Assembly (NCBI GenBank): GCA_001414485.1
Contig: LLEY01000328.1
Coordinates: 1 to 25,142, forward strand
Reading direction: 5' to 3'
Length of the DNA: 25,142 nucleotides
Source of the DNA: Calycina herbarum
Taxonomy: Eukaryota > Ascomycota > Leotiomycetes > Helotiales > Pezizellaceae
Below the pieces are notes generated by a model that ran no database searches, was not told the origin of the DNA, and worked only from the letters and a program-made list of their open reading frames with translations. A program made the translations under genes and the position numbers. How positions within the stretch are numbered: the first letter of the stretch is position 1; every line of letters starts with the position of its first letter. Below are positions 1 to 8,435 of this stretch, in pieces.

Positions 1-155
1 ACAAAGAGTCCTTTGTACACCGCATACGTATTCCGAATGCGTATATACAAAGAGTCCTTTGTACACCGCATACGTATTCCGAATACGTATATACAAAGAG
101 GCCTTTGTACACTGTATACGTATTCCGTATACGTATATACAAAAGAGTCCTTTGT
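1..155. repeat. 46-bp minisatellite in S copy A
   Basis: Units start at 1, 47, 93 and 139, an exact 46-bp period. Each unit contains two short palindromes: ACAAAGAGTCCTTTGT, and a TACGTATTCCGAATACGTA-type inverted repeat. The last unit, next to the CCTGGGACG hairpin, has one extra A. More units may lie to the left of the window. Confidence 0.9.
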
Positions 156-289
156 ACACATATGTATATAACTAGGTCCTGGGACGTCTACCCAGGACAC
201 ACACACATACACACACACACATATACACATAATTTATACCCTTGACTTCTGCCTTCTGCCTTCTGTCCTCTTGCGTAACTATTTTAACA
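1..289 (-). mobile_element. S-family solo-LTR-like element, copy A (cut by window start)
   Basis: This is the right-hand part of an LTR-like repeat seen six times in the window. It ends in ...TTTTAACA at 289, which is the reverse complement of the TGTTAAAA terminus of copies B and D. From left to right it holds a 46-bp minisatellite (1-155), an inverted repeat beginning CCTGGGACG (about 178-195), a CA-rich microsatellite (about 196-230) and a terminal segment containing GACTTCTGCCTTCTG. The following five bases ATCTT (290-294) are the expected right half of a TSD; the left half is outside the window. It sits in the RNase H region of Gypsy copy G3, because 290 onward aligns with the reverse complement of G1 near 14990-15040. 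The strand label is arbitrary: minus means the TGTTA end is on the right. Confidence 0.75.
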
Positions 290-1356
290 ATCTTTAATAA
301 AGAATTACTTACTATAGTATTAGCTTTAGAATACTAGAGGATCTATTTATAGTTAGTAAAGTACTAAGTTATAGTTTTATCTAACTATAAGAACTTTAAG
401 ATATTTATAATAACTAAGCAACTTATAACTAGATAGTTAGCTAAATAGTTAGAGATATTAGAAGGATTTAACATCGTTATTTAGTATATAAAGAGAATAT
501 TAAACACTTAAGCTAATACTCTTAGCTAGAAACCTAGATATAAGAGAAATAAAGAGTATAAGAAGATTATAATCTTAAAAACTCTTAAAAATAGAGATTT
601 AGTACCTACTATATATAAAATAGTAGTAATAAGCAATATCTAGATAGATAAAATCTAGAATATATATAAAGGTTATAACTAGTATATAAAAGGGAAATTA
701 TAGGTCTCTAGCTTATATATAATAGAATTCGTATAAGAATACTATACTATGTCTACTTATAGCTACTAAGGAATTTGTAAAGCTCTTTAAAGAATATAAT
801 AATACTATTGTATTAATCGATTATCTATAATAGTTAAAGAAGTAATAGTAGAATATAATACCTATGCTAAGAATAAGGCTTCCTACTATACTCTTTATAA
901 ATAGATAAATACTACTCTAATACTATAAGTACCTTAGAAATTAATATCTATAGATTTTATTATTAAATTACTAAAATCTAAAGATCTAATAATAGGAGTT
1001 AAGTATAATATGATCCTAGTTATTATAAAACGACTTATAAAGTATATAATTCTAATAGTATATATAGAATTAAGTATAGCTAAGGAATTAGTATTTATAT
1101 TTCTTAAAAAAGTAGTTTTAAGATATAGACTATTAGAAGAAATACTCTTAGATAGAGATAAACTCTTTACCTTAAAATTCTAGATTACTCTTATAGAATA
1201 ATTAGATATAAAAAGGAAGCTTTCTATAGCTTTTTACTCTTAGATAAATAGAGGAAATAAATAAATAAATTAAGTAGTTAAAATATACCTTTATTATTAT
1301 ATAAACTACTAGTAAAATAACTAAGTAGAACTGCTACTTTTAGTATAGTTTACTTA
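290..1356 (+). pseudogene. Gypsy G3 pol fragment 1: end of RNase H and integrase
   Basis: This is a RIP-degraded chromovirus pol segment on the plus strand. It is recognised by alignment, as reverse complement, to G1 (about 13360-15040, without copy C) and to G2 (about 21940-23030). Around 511-540 the codons read as the A-N-T-L-S-x-K-P signature at the end of RNase H (normally DALSRKP). The integrase core follows, with SIDFI near 945-960 and LDRDKLFT near 1147-1170. Many Trp and Gln codons are TAG or TAA. The 5' part (gag, protease, RT) is absent: copy A interrupts it at 289. The segment ends at the Harbinger insertion and resumes at 4194. No function remains. Confidence 0.8.
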
Positions 1357-1381
1357 GAGCCTGTTTGGATTATAAGATTTA
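1357..1381 (+). repeat. Left terminal inverted repeat of Harbinger element
   Basis: These 25 bp match exactly the reverse complement of 4169-4193. Just inside (1385-1412) is an AT-rich subterminal stretch with ATTATTTAA-like motifs. Confidence 0.93.
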
Positions 1382-1557
1382 AGATATTATTTAATTTTTT
1401 TTAAATAATAACTTTAATCTAAACACGCTTACTACTTGAACTTATTATTTAAGTACTTTAAATAATACGCTATATAAATTAAATAATCCCGATTTATACG
1501 AGGAATTAAATTCGCTTCATCTACTTATAATACACTATTATAACTACTACCACAGCT
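1382..1557. other. Harbinger 5' non-coding segment
   Basis: AT-rich subterminal region between the left TIR and the transposase start. It contains a short inverted repeat around 1388-1410 (ATTATTTAA...TTAAATAAT) and further TTATTTAAGTA-like motifs that may be transposase-binding repeats. I see no gene here. Confidence 0.5.
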
Positions 1558-2811
1558 ATGCCTCCACCACCTCTTCGGCTCACTTATAACATATAAGATA
1601 AGTACGAGGATGATTCCCAACGTACGATACTACTCCTCCTTAGCCTTCTTGCCTCTCAATCTCTTCGTATAGCGCGCTATTCACTCGGTATAAATCCTCT
1701 TAAAGGACCTTAATATATAAAGGAACTTCTCTCTTATAATAGCCATCCACGCATATATCGAGTATTACGTATAAGCCTCTCTACCTTTTACGATTTACGA
1801 GATTGGATTCACGAGAATACCGAAGTACGAGACTCTAAAACTTAGCAAGTTTACTTTGAGGAAAAGCTCGTTATCTTCCTATATATAGTTAATAATAAGA
1901 GCTTAAACCGTATAGTTCAAGAGACTTTTGGTCACTCGGGGGAGACTATTAGTAGAGCCTTTTACGAAATCCTAGATGCTATCGTCAAACTCTATAAAGA
2001 AGTCGTTAAATTACCTACGAAGGATACCCCTCTTAGAAGCCGTATTACGGATGATCTAAAGTACTTTCCTTACTTTCGGGATTGCCTAGGAGCCCTTGAT
2101 AGTACATATATCAAGATACATATACTAGAAGAGGATAAGCTAAGATATCGGAACCGTAAGAAGGAAATCTCTTAAAACGTTCTTACAGTTTACAACTTTA
2201 ATATAACCTTTACCTATATATTAGGTGGATAGGAAGGTTCAGCTTACGATGCCGCTATACTACGTAATACTAAAATTCAGCACGGATTTACTACTCCTAA
2301 AGGCAAATATTAGCTTAGAGATACAGGATACGCTAATTCCGATATAATACTCTTACTATACCGAGCTATAAGATACCATCTCAAAGAGCAAGCTCGAGCT
2401 AAACTTAGACCAAAGAATGCGAAGGAGTTATTCAACCTACGCCATTCATCCTTACGAAATGTTATAGAACGGATATTTGGTGTTTTATAGAGGAAATACT
2501 ATATACTTCATAGTTCCGAGTTTCCAGTTATTACTCAAGTTCTACTTATTATTGCTCTTACCGCTCTTTATAACTTCGTACGTTTAAGAGAAGAGATAGA
2601 GGCAGATGTTTTACTTAATAACGAGAGAGATAATCCTAAGGTTGAGGATCTAATTACTCTACTAAATACACTACCAAATACACCCCTAGACGTTAAACCC
2701 TTAAAGAAGATAGACAGATTCCGAGATAAGATAGCTAAGAAGATGTAGGTGGATTATAAGGCATACTGCGCAAAGTATAATATCCTACTAGAATAGAGTA
2801 TAAAACTATAA
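1558..2811 (+). pseudogene. Harbinger DDE transposase (RIP-inactivated)
   Basis: Start chosen at the ATG 1558, followed by a Pro-rich N-terminus (MPPPPLRL). The frame stays open in register to TAA 2809-2811 (417 codons), with eight internal stops at 1594, 1843, 2173, 2230, 2311, 2488, 2746 and 2794. All are TAG or TAA, as expected from RIP of Trp and Gln codons; there is no frameshift. The DDE_Tnp_4 (Harbinger-type nuclease) triad can be placed at D181 (LGALDSTYIKI), D231 (SAYDAAILRN) and E304 (RNVIERIFGVL). Other family signatures are RDTGYANSD and ELFNLRHSSLRN. The family cuts and pastes DNA at TTA/TAA targets together with a Myb-like partner; that partner gene lies convergent at 2821-3981. 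Length is normal for the family. It cannot make protein as it stands. Confidence 0.93.
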
Positions 2812-2820
2812 AGTTTCTAG

Positions 2821-3981
2821 TTAAATAAACTCTCCTATACTCTCTTAAAGCTTAAGCCATCTATCTCTCTTTTCTCCTTCTAGTATTAAAAGAAAGCTCT
2901 TAGACTTTGCCTCACTTTCTATTACTATAAAAGCGTTTACTAATTAGTTTATAGTTAACCTATCCTTAAAATCCTTTAAGAGGAGATTATAAGCCTTCTC
3001 CTAGTTTGACTTTAAAGCCTTAATCTCTCTTGCCTCTCGTGCCTCCCTTGACTCTCTTTAAGCCTTCAACTCTTTAGTGATCCCTGCTATTAATATATTA
3101 GAATTAAACTTTAGTACAACGGCTGTACAGACACGCTTTCTCGTAGATGGTTTAGAGGTATTATCGTCCTCGGATTCTAAAGTATCGCTTTCCTTATCCT
3201 CTCTTATAGTTGCTTTTGCGATAGTACGAGATAGTAGGTTTACGCTAGTAACAGCACCAGTTCTAGTAGCTTACGCTCCTTCAAGGATCTCTCGTAATTC
3301 AGCATAGTAATAGAGTACGTGGTATTTATACCAACGAATATCAGGATAGGCCTAGTTTAATTAGAAACTTTAATAAAAGAGAGAAGAGAAGAGACTTACT
3401 TGCTTAAGAGTTTCCTAAATATTGTCTTATCTCTTGTATAATTCCTCCTCCTCGTTCTATCCTAAGCCAGAGGTGTTCTCTAAGATACTCCACGTCTTCC
3501 AATGGTCTTTAAATTCTCCCTATTTATTACGAACATGCTTAATATCCACTACAAATCCCAGCCTACGACAAGCCTTTTGGACTGCGGCGATAATAGCATT
3601 CTATCCCTTAGACTTAAAGTTGCCTACATCAGTGCCTTTTCCTTTTATAAATTGTACGTAACACTTAACCACAAGAGCCTCCTCTATCTCACTTGTCTAT
3701 TGTATACGTTGTTTAGCTGGCTTTTGTAGGTTCGGAACAACCGGCGGGGTATTGTTTAGGAGGGCAGGATCAATAGGAATATCGTCAACGGTGGAGGAAG
3801 TAGTAGTAGCCTTTAACTTTGCCTTTCGTACTGTCTTTTTGGTAGCTCGGTTTAGTGCGCGCTTTCGTTTAGTATTCGTTGTAGTTGCTATAACTTCTTC
3901 AAGAGAAGGAAGTTCAGAGCCAGACTCTTCGGATACTAGTATAGGTACACCTGTAGATGGTAGTGGTGGTAGAGTATCTAT
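2821..3981 (-). pseudogene. Harbinger Myb/SANT-like DNA-binding protein (RIP-inactivated)
   Basis: Minus-strand reading gives a Ser/Pro-rich N-terminus, a basic stretch (TKRKRALNRATKKTVRKAK, about 3890-3830) and a Myb/SANT-like trihelix domain (about 3720-3400). Recognisable pieces of that domain are EIEEALVVKCYVQFIKGKG, NAIIAAVQKACRRLGF, VVDIKHVRNK and FKDHWKTWSILENTSGLG. A charged, helical C-terminal half ends at TAA 2821-2823. Stops fall where Trp is expected. The likely start is ATG changed to ATA at 3981. In Harbinger systems this protein helps the transposase bind the element ends and enter the nucleus. A likely intron (3352-3399) joins domain and tail. Open plus-strand frames at 3077-3307, 3422-3661 and 3752-4015 are antisense shadows of this gene. 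Confidence 0.85.
3352..3399 (-). other. Probable 48-bp intron in the Myb-like gene
   Basis: On minus it starts GTAAGT, has a CTAAT branch-like site, and ends CTAG just before GCCTATCCTGATATTC. Reading through gives several stops not explained by Trp/Gln change; splicing joins ETLKQ to AYPDIRWYKYH in frame. Length and sites fit fungal introns. This is inference from signals only. Confidence 0.55.
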
Positions 3982-4168
3982 ATTAAAAGTATATAGTATT
4001 GTAGAGAAGTGGTAAGAGATAGCCGCTCTTATATATATAGATTAATAAAGAGGGGTGAATTAAGTATTACAGGGGTCTCTAGCGGAACGGATTATTATTA
4101 ATCCTTTAAAATAATAATTTAAATAATTTACTAAATAATTCTTAAATAATACGCTAAATAATACAAAC
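3982..4168. other. Harbinger right subterminal region
   Basis: Non-coding stretch between the Myb-like gene and the right TIR. It holds a cluster of AAATAAT motifs (about 4110-4165), mirrored near the left end, which suggests subterminal transposase-binding repeats. Confidence 0.5.
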
Positions 4169-4193
4169 TAAATCTTATAATCCAAACAGGCTC
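4169..4193 (-). repeat. Right terminal inverted repeat of Harbinger element
   Basis: Exact 25-bp inverted match of 1357-1381, followed by the TSD TTA at 4194-4196. Confidence 0.93.
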
Positions 4194-4383
4194 TTATAAT
4201 AGTTTAGTAACAGAAATAATACTTATTATACTATTCTATACTAACTTTAGATATAAGTTATTAGTATATTAAGAACTGCTATCTATAACTATCGACAACT
4301 AACTTACTTATATTTACGTCTTAAGAATTAAAAGCCTATATAAGGAACTTATAGAGGACCTATAATTCGTAGTAGAAAGAAAC
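4194..4383 (+). pseudogene. Gypsy G3 pol fragment 2: integrase C-terminal part
   Basis: Continues fragment 1 after the Harbinger element; 4194-4196 is the duplicated TTA. The frame gives YNSLVTE, then a stretch matching the post-core integrase region, and ends ...EDLQFVVERN at copy B. It aligns with G1 (13160-13350, reverse complement). GAAAC at 4379-4383 is the left TSD of copy B. Confidence 0.8.
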
Positions 4384-4514
4384 TGTTAAAATAGTCACGT
4401 AAGAGGGCAGAAGGCAGAAGTCAAGGGTATAAATTATGTGTATATGTGTGTATATATATGTGTGTGTGTGTGTGTTCTAGGTAGACGTCTCAGGACCTAG
4501 TTATATACACATGT

Positions 4515-4737
4515 GTACAAAGGACTCTTTTATATATACGTATACGGAATACGTATATAGTGTACAAAGGCCTCTTTGTATATACGTATTCGGAATACGT
4601 ATGCGGTGTATAAAGGACTCTTTGTATATACGTATACGGAATACGTATACGGTGTACAAAGGACTCTTTGTATATACGTATGCGGAATACGTATGCGGTG
4701 TACAAAGGACTCTTTATATATACGTATGCGGTATACG
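4515..4737. repeat. 46-bp minisatellite in S copy B
   Basis: Units start at 4515, 4562, 4608, 4654 and 4700. The first is 47 bp (one extra T), the next three exactly 46 bp, and the last is partial. This is the longest complete array of the six copies. Small open frames here on both strands (4490-4759) only reflect the repeat. Confidence 0.92.
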
Positions 4738-4834
4738 CTATAAAACGCCACTTCCGTAAACGGAATACGTATGCGGAAGTATATGTAATTAATATATAAA
4801 ACTTAACACGTTGCTCTAGAGTGCTCTAGACACA

Positions 4835-4864
4835 TCAGAACCGCGAGGTCACGTGGTATTCTGA
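4835..4864. promoter_or_regulatory. 30-bp inverted repeat with CACGTG box in S copy B
   Basis: TCAGAAC...TTCTGA arms enclose CACGTG (4850-4855). Equivalent repeats occur in C (13779-13808), D (16531-16560) and E (18626-18655). CACGTG is the core site of bHLH factors; a role as an LTR enhancer is inference. Confidence 0.5.
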
Positions 4865-5017
4865 CTAAGCTTAACTTTTAGGTCTATATACACTTAAGCA
4901 CTTATGTCTAAGTATACTAGATACTAATATATAAATTATTTATAATAAAGTATTTTCTTTAGATATTAATTATACTTAATCTCTTATATTTATACTATTT
5001 ATTTATATATTATTATA

Positions 5018-5689
5018 GAAACGCATACTACTATAATAAACAACGTAGTTAGGAGCTAATACTAAAAAAGAGAGATAAAGTCTACTTAGTATAGAAAAAC
5101 ATCGATATAAAAAAACTAAGTAATAAACTAGATTATAAGAAACTTAGACTATTTAAAATTAAACAAGTTAAAGGACCTTTGAATTATAAACTAGTGTTAC
5201 TAAAGATAATAAACATCTATCTAGTATTCTATATATCCCTACTTAAACCAATACTACTAGGATCCCTACTAGCTCTATTTATAGAAATTCAACTAATAAA
5301 CCTAAACGCCGAGTATAAAGTCAAGAGGATTCTTAACTATAGACTTATTAGAGGATAAATCAAGTACTTAATTAAATAGTTGAATTACTTATATTTAGAA
5401 AACACTTAGGAACTAAAAAGCAATCTTAACTATTGCTTAGAGGAACTTTAGAAGTTCTACTAATAAAACCCAGGGCTGCCTAGAACTCGGGACCAGGGTT
5501 GGACAGAGATATATTATTAGAGAGCACCTGCTTAACGAAAGGAGCTATCTCGAAGGTAGGAAACTAGGCAGAGAAGGACTTAAGAGGAGGACTCGAAGAA
5601 GGAGGACTTAGAGGAGTAATAGAGAATCGTTTACGTATAGGGCCGAAGAAAAATCAATATATAGTTTTTCGAGGCCTAGAGGAAGAAAC
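5018..5689 (+). pseudogene. Gypsy G3 pol fragment 3: integrase end, chromodomain, C-terminal tail
   Basis: Starts with the right GAAAC TSD of copy B and continues the G3 frame. Motifs in order: KVYLV-like and KRPSNKLDYKKL-like integrase C-terminal box (about 5080-5150), FKIKQVKGPLNYKL (5150-5190), the VFHISLLEP-like box (about 5225-5255), and the chromodomain EYKVKRILNYRLIRG...YLIK-LNYLYLENT-EL (about 5310-5420). Chromodomains direct integration to particular chromatin. After QNPG (about 5475) the frame continues as a charged tail that does not resemble the pol ends of G1 or G2. It is interrupted by G1 at 5689 (TSD GAAAC 5685-5689) and resumes at 19975. Confidence 0.85.
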
Positions 5690-6161
5690 TATAACGAAAC
5701 TTAAACGAACTAAACAAAGATAACTAAGTCTCGAAGGTTAGTATATAGGTAAGAAGTATAGACACGATGGGTTGTTTACTTAGAAGTAAACTCGTTACTT
5801 ATATCAAAGATGTCGAATAAGATAATAAGATTAATAACTAAAGTTAAGTACGAAGCTTCTATCTAATAGCAGACGTGCTAGTCTTATATAGAACCTCCGT
5901 TCTCTAAGTACATCGCCTATATTGCTCGCATCGCCTATATCGCTCGCGATCAGGGCGATCAGGGCGATCAGGGCGATCAAGGCAATCACGTCACGTGACT
6001 ACACGTGACTTCTAACAGTCTTATAATAGTGAGATCCTAAAACCTTTAAATGCCTTTTATATTACTGGTTTCCTCCTATGTTACCTTCCTTTTCTAGATG
6101 TCGTGCCTTATTCTATTAGATCGCTGTCTAGACTACTTACTACTTTCTATAATTTGTAACA
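5690..6161 (-). repeat. 3' LTR of G1 (R1)
   Basis: 472 bp; on minus it begins TGTTACAAATTATAG and ends ...CGTTATA (CA to TA by RIP). It contains an 18-bp duplication (5911-5928, 5929-5946), four 9-bp GATCAGGGC repeats (5948-5983) and two CACGTG boxes (5992-5997, 6002-6007). It differs from the 5' LTR (19503-19974) almost only by C/T and G/A changes. Confidence 0.92.
5911..5983. repeat. Tandem repeats inside LTR R1
   Basis: Two 18-bp copies of CATCGCCTATATTGCTCG type are followed by four 9-bp GATCAGGGC units, the last with one G to A change. The 5' LTR has the same block at 19724-19796. LTR R3 of G2 lacks it. Confidence 0.9.
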
Positions 6162-6178
6162 CTATCCCCTTCTTAGCC
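6162..6178 (-). promoter_or_regulatory. Polypurine tract of G1
   Basis: On minus this reads GGCTAAGAAGGGGATAG directly before the 3' LTR. It is the expected primer site for plus-strand DNA synthesis, and its position confirms the LTR boundary and element polarity. Confidence 0.75.
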
Positions 6179-6689
6179 TAGCGTGTTCTTACGCTTAAGT
6201 ATAAGCTAAGAAATATTATAGAGAAGTTAGTAGACTTCTCTCTCTTCTATTATATTATTAACACTTATTTATAAAGATAGACTTAAATAATATAGAATCT
6301 AAAACGCTCTCTAAATTAAACGATTAGGATACGAAATAATTCCCTATACTTAATATACTCGAGTAAAGGCCGGTCGTCGCTGTGTCAGTGTCGCTGGCAG
6401 TTCTAAGTGTTCTAAGTATACTAGAAAAGGCAAGCTCTACGACGTTGAAAAACAAAACCGAATGCCCTTACTTTTCAAATAGGAATCTATTAATGTTTAG
6501 CGACGGCGGTTATAGTAAGAGGAGGAGATAGCCTTTAAGATCTAAGAAGAAGCTATATAAAAGAGTTCCGAGGCTATATAGAAAATTCTCTGATTATAGC
6601 AATAGTAACGCTTCCTTACTAAGCGGGAGTAAGAGATACTCTGCCGTAGTCTTACGAACCTATAAGAGCTTAATAAAGCTGAGAAGAGA
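6179..6689 (+). pseudogene. Antisense accessory gene of G1, first part (split by LINE)
   Basis: This plus-strand frame runs opposite to gag-pol, next to the 3' LTR. From about 6250 it gives a charged N-terminal region, then RRCVSVAGSSKCSKYTRKGK (about 6376-6435) with a C-x2-C-like core (second Cys changed to Tyr). After MPLL comes a Glu/Gln/Arg-rich helical stretch (EEEIAF..., about 6515-6690). The frame is cut by the LINE and resumes in the same phase at 12540. The G2 homologue (20661-21291) shows the same order, so this is a real conserved frame. I do not recognise a named domain; the Cys pattern recalls half of a fungal Zn2Cys6 cluster, and similar coiled-coil hypothetical proteins are common in fungal genomes. 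Function is unknown. The start codon could not be fixed. Confidence 0.7.
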
Positions 6690-7260
6690 CACCTTTTTTC
6701 GTAGATCGAATTTTTTATTCTAAATCACTCGCTCTTATCTACTCGCACTTAATAAGCCGATTTCCTTCTATAGAGACCTCTCTTAGGAGGCCTCTAGCCT
6801 TACCTACGCCTCTAAGAAGAGACCTAGGAAAAGGGGGAGGGCGCCCGATCCCCCCCCTTCCGAATATACAATAGTACTTTGTCTTAGCAACTTCTAAAGC
6901 TCTTAAGCGTAGTACTATAGGCCAAACCTTCTTCGGAGGAACTGTAGAAGCTATAGATCACTACCTAAGCACTGCTCTTAACAAAGCCCCTCCTAACCTT
7001 CTTCCCTACCTCCGAGCCTTTTATACTTAAGTTACCGATATCAGCCTACTATTCCACTAAGTATACACCTTAGAGACACCCCCCCTACTACCCTTAATCT
7101 CAGAAACCTTCTCTATTATATATAGAGGGGGCCCTACGCTATCTACGACTCCTCCCCCTCTCTAGGCTCGGCTGAAAAATTTTCATATATATAGACTATA
7201 AAAGGTGCCTTAGCGTCTGAAAGCACACTAGCAACAATACCCTACTCTCTCTCTCTCTCT
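6690..7260 (+). other. LINE 5' leader
   Basis: Non-coding 5' region that would hold the internal promoter. It contains a T-rich start (ACCTTTTTT), a GC-rich patch GGGGGAGGGCGCCCGATC with a C8 run (about 6834-6858), and a CT repeat at 7245-7260 just before ORF1. No convincing frame is seen. Confidence 0.6.
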
Positions 7261-8418
7261 ACTAGTACTTCAAAGCTATAGAAGGATAAGAACAAGGGTT
7301 CTTTAGCTAAACCAGACCTTAGAGTCTTTATCTAACTACTCTCTGATTCCCTAGAAAGGAAACATTCTACTCTAGCTATCTTTCTTACCCTCTATAATCT
7401 AAAGATAGGCTGTAAAGAGCTTATATAAGAGGTCCTCTCGGTTAGCTCTGGTTTCGCCATTGTACTAAAGAACGAGGCTGCCCTAGAAGCCCTGTTATCG
7501 ACAAAGAAGGTATTTATACAGACGCTATTCTCTATAGCTAAGATTAAGACCTTATAAAACTAGGTAGTATACCGCTTATTAGAGATACCCCGAAGTATCG
7601 AAGCTGTTAAGATCAACGAAAAAGGAGTAATTATATCGACCCTCGTCCCTACTACTTCTAAAGTAGTAGCTATAGTAATTAAGGAACGAATCGGAATAGC
7701 CCCTATAAAGGTTGATATAATAAGGATCTCGCTATCGGATAAGCTGTTCTACACCTCCTAGACTGTCTTCTTTAAAGAGGAAGAAGTCTAGGACAGCTAC
7801 GCTATCCTAGATATAATATCTCTTCTCGGCAGAAGAGTCTTCTTTAAACCTCTTCTTAAGGTTTCTATAATTATATAGTACTCTAAGTGCTAGGGGTGGT
7901 ATAACTAAAGGAACTGTGGGAAGAACCAACGGTGCCGTCTATATAGTACTACTTAATACTCTAAAGACCTTTACCCTACGTGTTTAAGATATACATAGTA
8001 TAAGCTAAAGTACTTATATTATAGTAGACCTTACGCCTTAGACGACCTAGGGTACTAGCTTAGACTAAGGAACTTAGGGATACGCCCCTTAACCGAGAAT
8101 AAGAGAACTATTTAGTAAGTATATAATGAAATATAGATAAGAAGAGAGGAAGACTCCCCTTGTAGTAGCTGAGACGTAGAAGCTCTAGCTACTCTATAAG
8201 CTAGAGTAGATAGCTCTTCTAACTCGACTACCTCGCCTACTTCGCCTGCCTTACCTACCTCGCCTACCTCACCTTCCTCGCCCCTCTCGCCCCTCCCGCC
8301 TACCTCGTCTACCTCGCCTACCTCGCCTATCTTACTATTCTAAAAAGATGATTTTAATACTACTATAGACACTCTTATAGAAGAGGCTCCTAACAACCTC
8401 TCTATTCGAAGAACCTAA
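7261..8418 (+). pseudogene. LINE ORF1, gag-like zinc-knuckle protein
   Basis: One frame from about 7261 (start not fixed) to TAA 8416-8418. The N-terminal 200 codons are non-specific. A Cys/His-rich region follows at about 7876-8010. It includes C-x-G-W-Y then C-G-K-N-Q-R-C, then a C-x2-[Y]-x4-[Y]-x4-[Y] array in which the Tyr residues stand where Cys or His is expected after C to T or G to A change. Next comes a low-complexity Ser/Pro/Thr linker (8218-8331). ORF1 of Tad-like LINEs encodes a nucleic-acid-binding protein that packages the element RNA. ORF2 begins in another frame close behind. Several stops interrupt it. Confidence 0.75.
8218..8331 (+). repeat. Degenerate CCTCGCCTA repeat in ORF1
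   Basis: Short units of CCTCGCCTACCTCGCC type encode a (S/T)-P-rich linker (TSPTSPALPTSPTSP and similar). This is C-rich DNA that has stayed largely free of C to T change. Confidence 0.85.
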
Positions 8419-8435
8419 GGAAATACTGTTATAGT

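Larger units (their letters stand above)
1357..4193. mobile_element. PIF/Harbinger DNA transposon, complete, inserted in G3
   Basis: The element is 2837 bp with identical 25-bp terminal inverted repeats that begin GAGCCTGTTTGG, and a 3-bp TSD TTA (1354-1356 and 4194-4196). Removing the element and one TTA restores continuity with the homologous integrase sequence of G1 (near 13350), which confirms both ends. TTA or TAA duplication is the hallmark of PIF/Harbinger. It carries two convergent genes: a DDE transposase on plus (1558-2811) and a Myb/SANT-like protein on minus (about 2821-3981). Both are full of TAG/TAA stops, so the copy is dead but structurally whole. Confidence 0.93.
4384..5017 (+). 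mobile_element. S-family solo-LTR-like element, copy B (long form)
   Basis: 634 bp, from TGTTAAAATAGTCACGTAAG to ...TATTATTATA, flanked by the 5-bp TSD GAAAC (4379-4383 and 5018-5022). TG at one end, TA (RIP of CA) at the other and a 5-bp TSD fit a solo LTR. Removing it rejoins the G3 integrase frame. Order of parts: GAGGGCAGAAGGCAGAAG block and TATAAATTA (4403-4436), TG microsatellite (4436-4475), CTAGGTAGACGTCTCAGGAC hairpin, 46-bp minisatellite (4515-4737), a direct repeat of GCTCTAGAGT type (4813-4830), a 30-bp inverted repeat with CACGTG (4835-4864), and an AT-rich terminal segment (4930-5010) that short copies D and E lack. Strand is arbitrary. Confidence 0.88.

Noticed and set aside
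1..155. Regular 46-bp repeats as a CRISPR array
   Set aside because: Units are contiguous with no unique spacers, and the setting is a eukaryotic retroelement graveyard.
1558..2811. Stop-codon reassignment to explain many in-frame TAG/TAA
   Set aside because: The stops sit at conserved Trp and Gln positions and go with general C to T / G to A change and His/Cys to Tyr and Asp to Asn changes, which RIP explains better.
3077..4015. Plus-strand frames at 3077-3307, 3422-3661, 3502-3729 and 3752-4015
   Set aside because: They are antisense to the Myb/SANT-like gene, whose minus-strand reading gives recognisable domain motifs.
4490..4759. Small overlapping open frames in the S elements (also at 13787-14228, 16106-16495, 18661-19088, 24732-25129)
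   Set aside because: They arise on both strands from the 46-bp minisatellite and the CA/TG tracts, which lack stops in several frames; no protein family is visible.
5523..5535. AGCACCTGCTTA in the G3 tail matching the G1 leader (19487-19498, other strand)
   Set aside because: A 12-base match without flanking similarity; chance matches of this length are expected in 25 kb.
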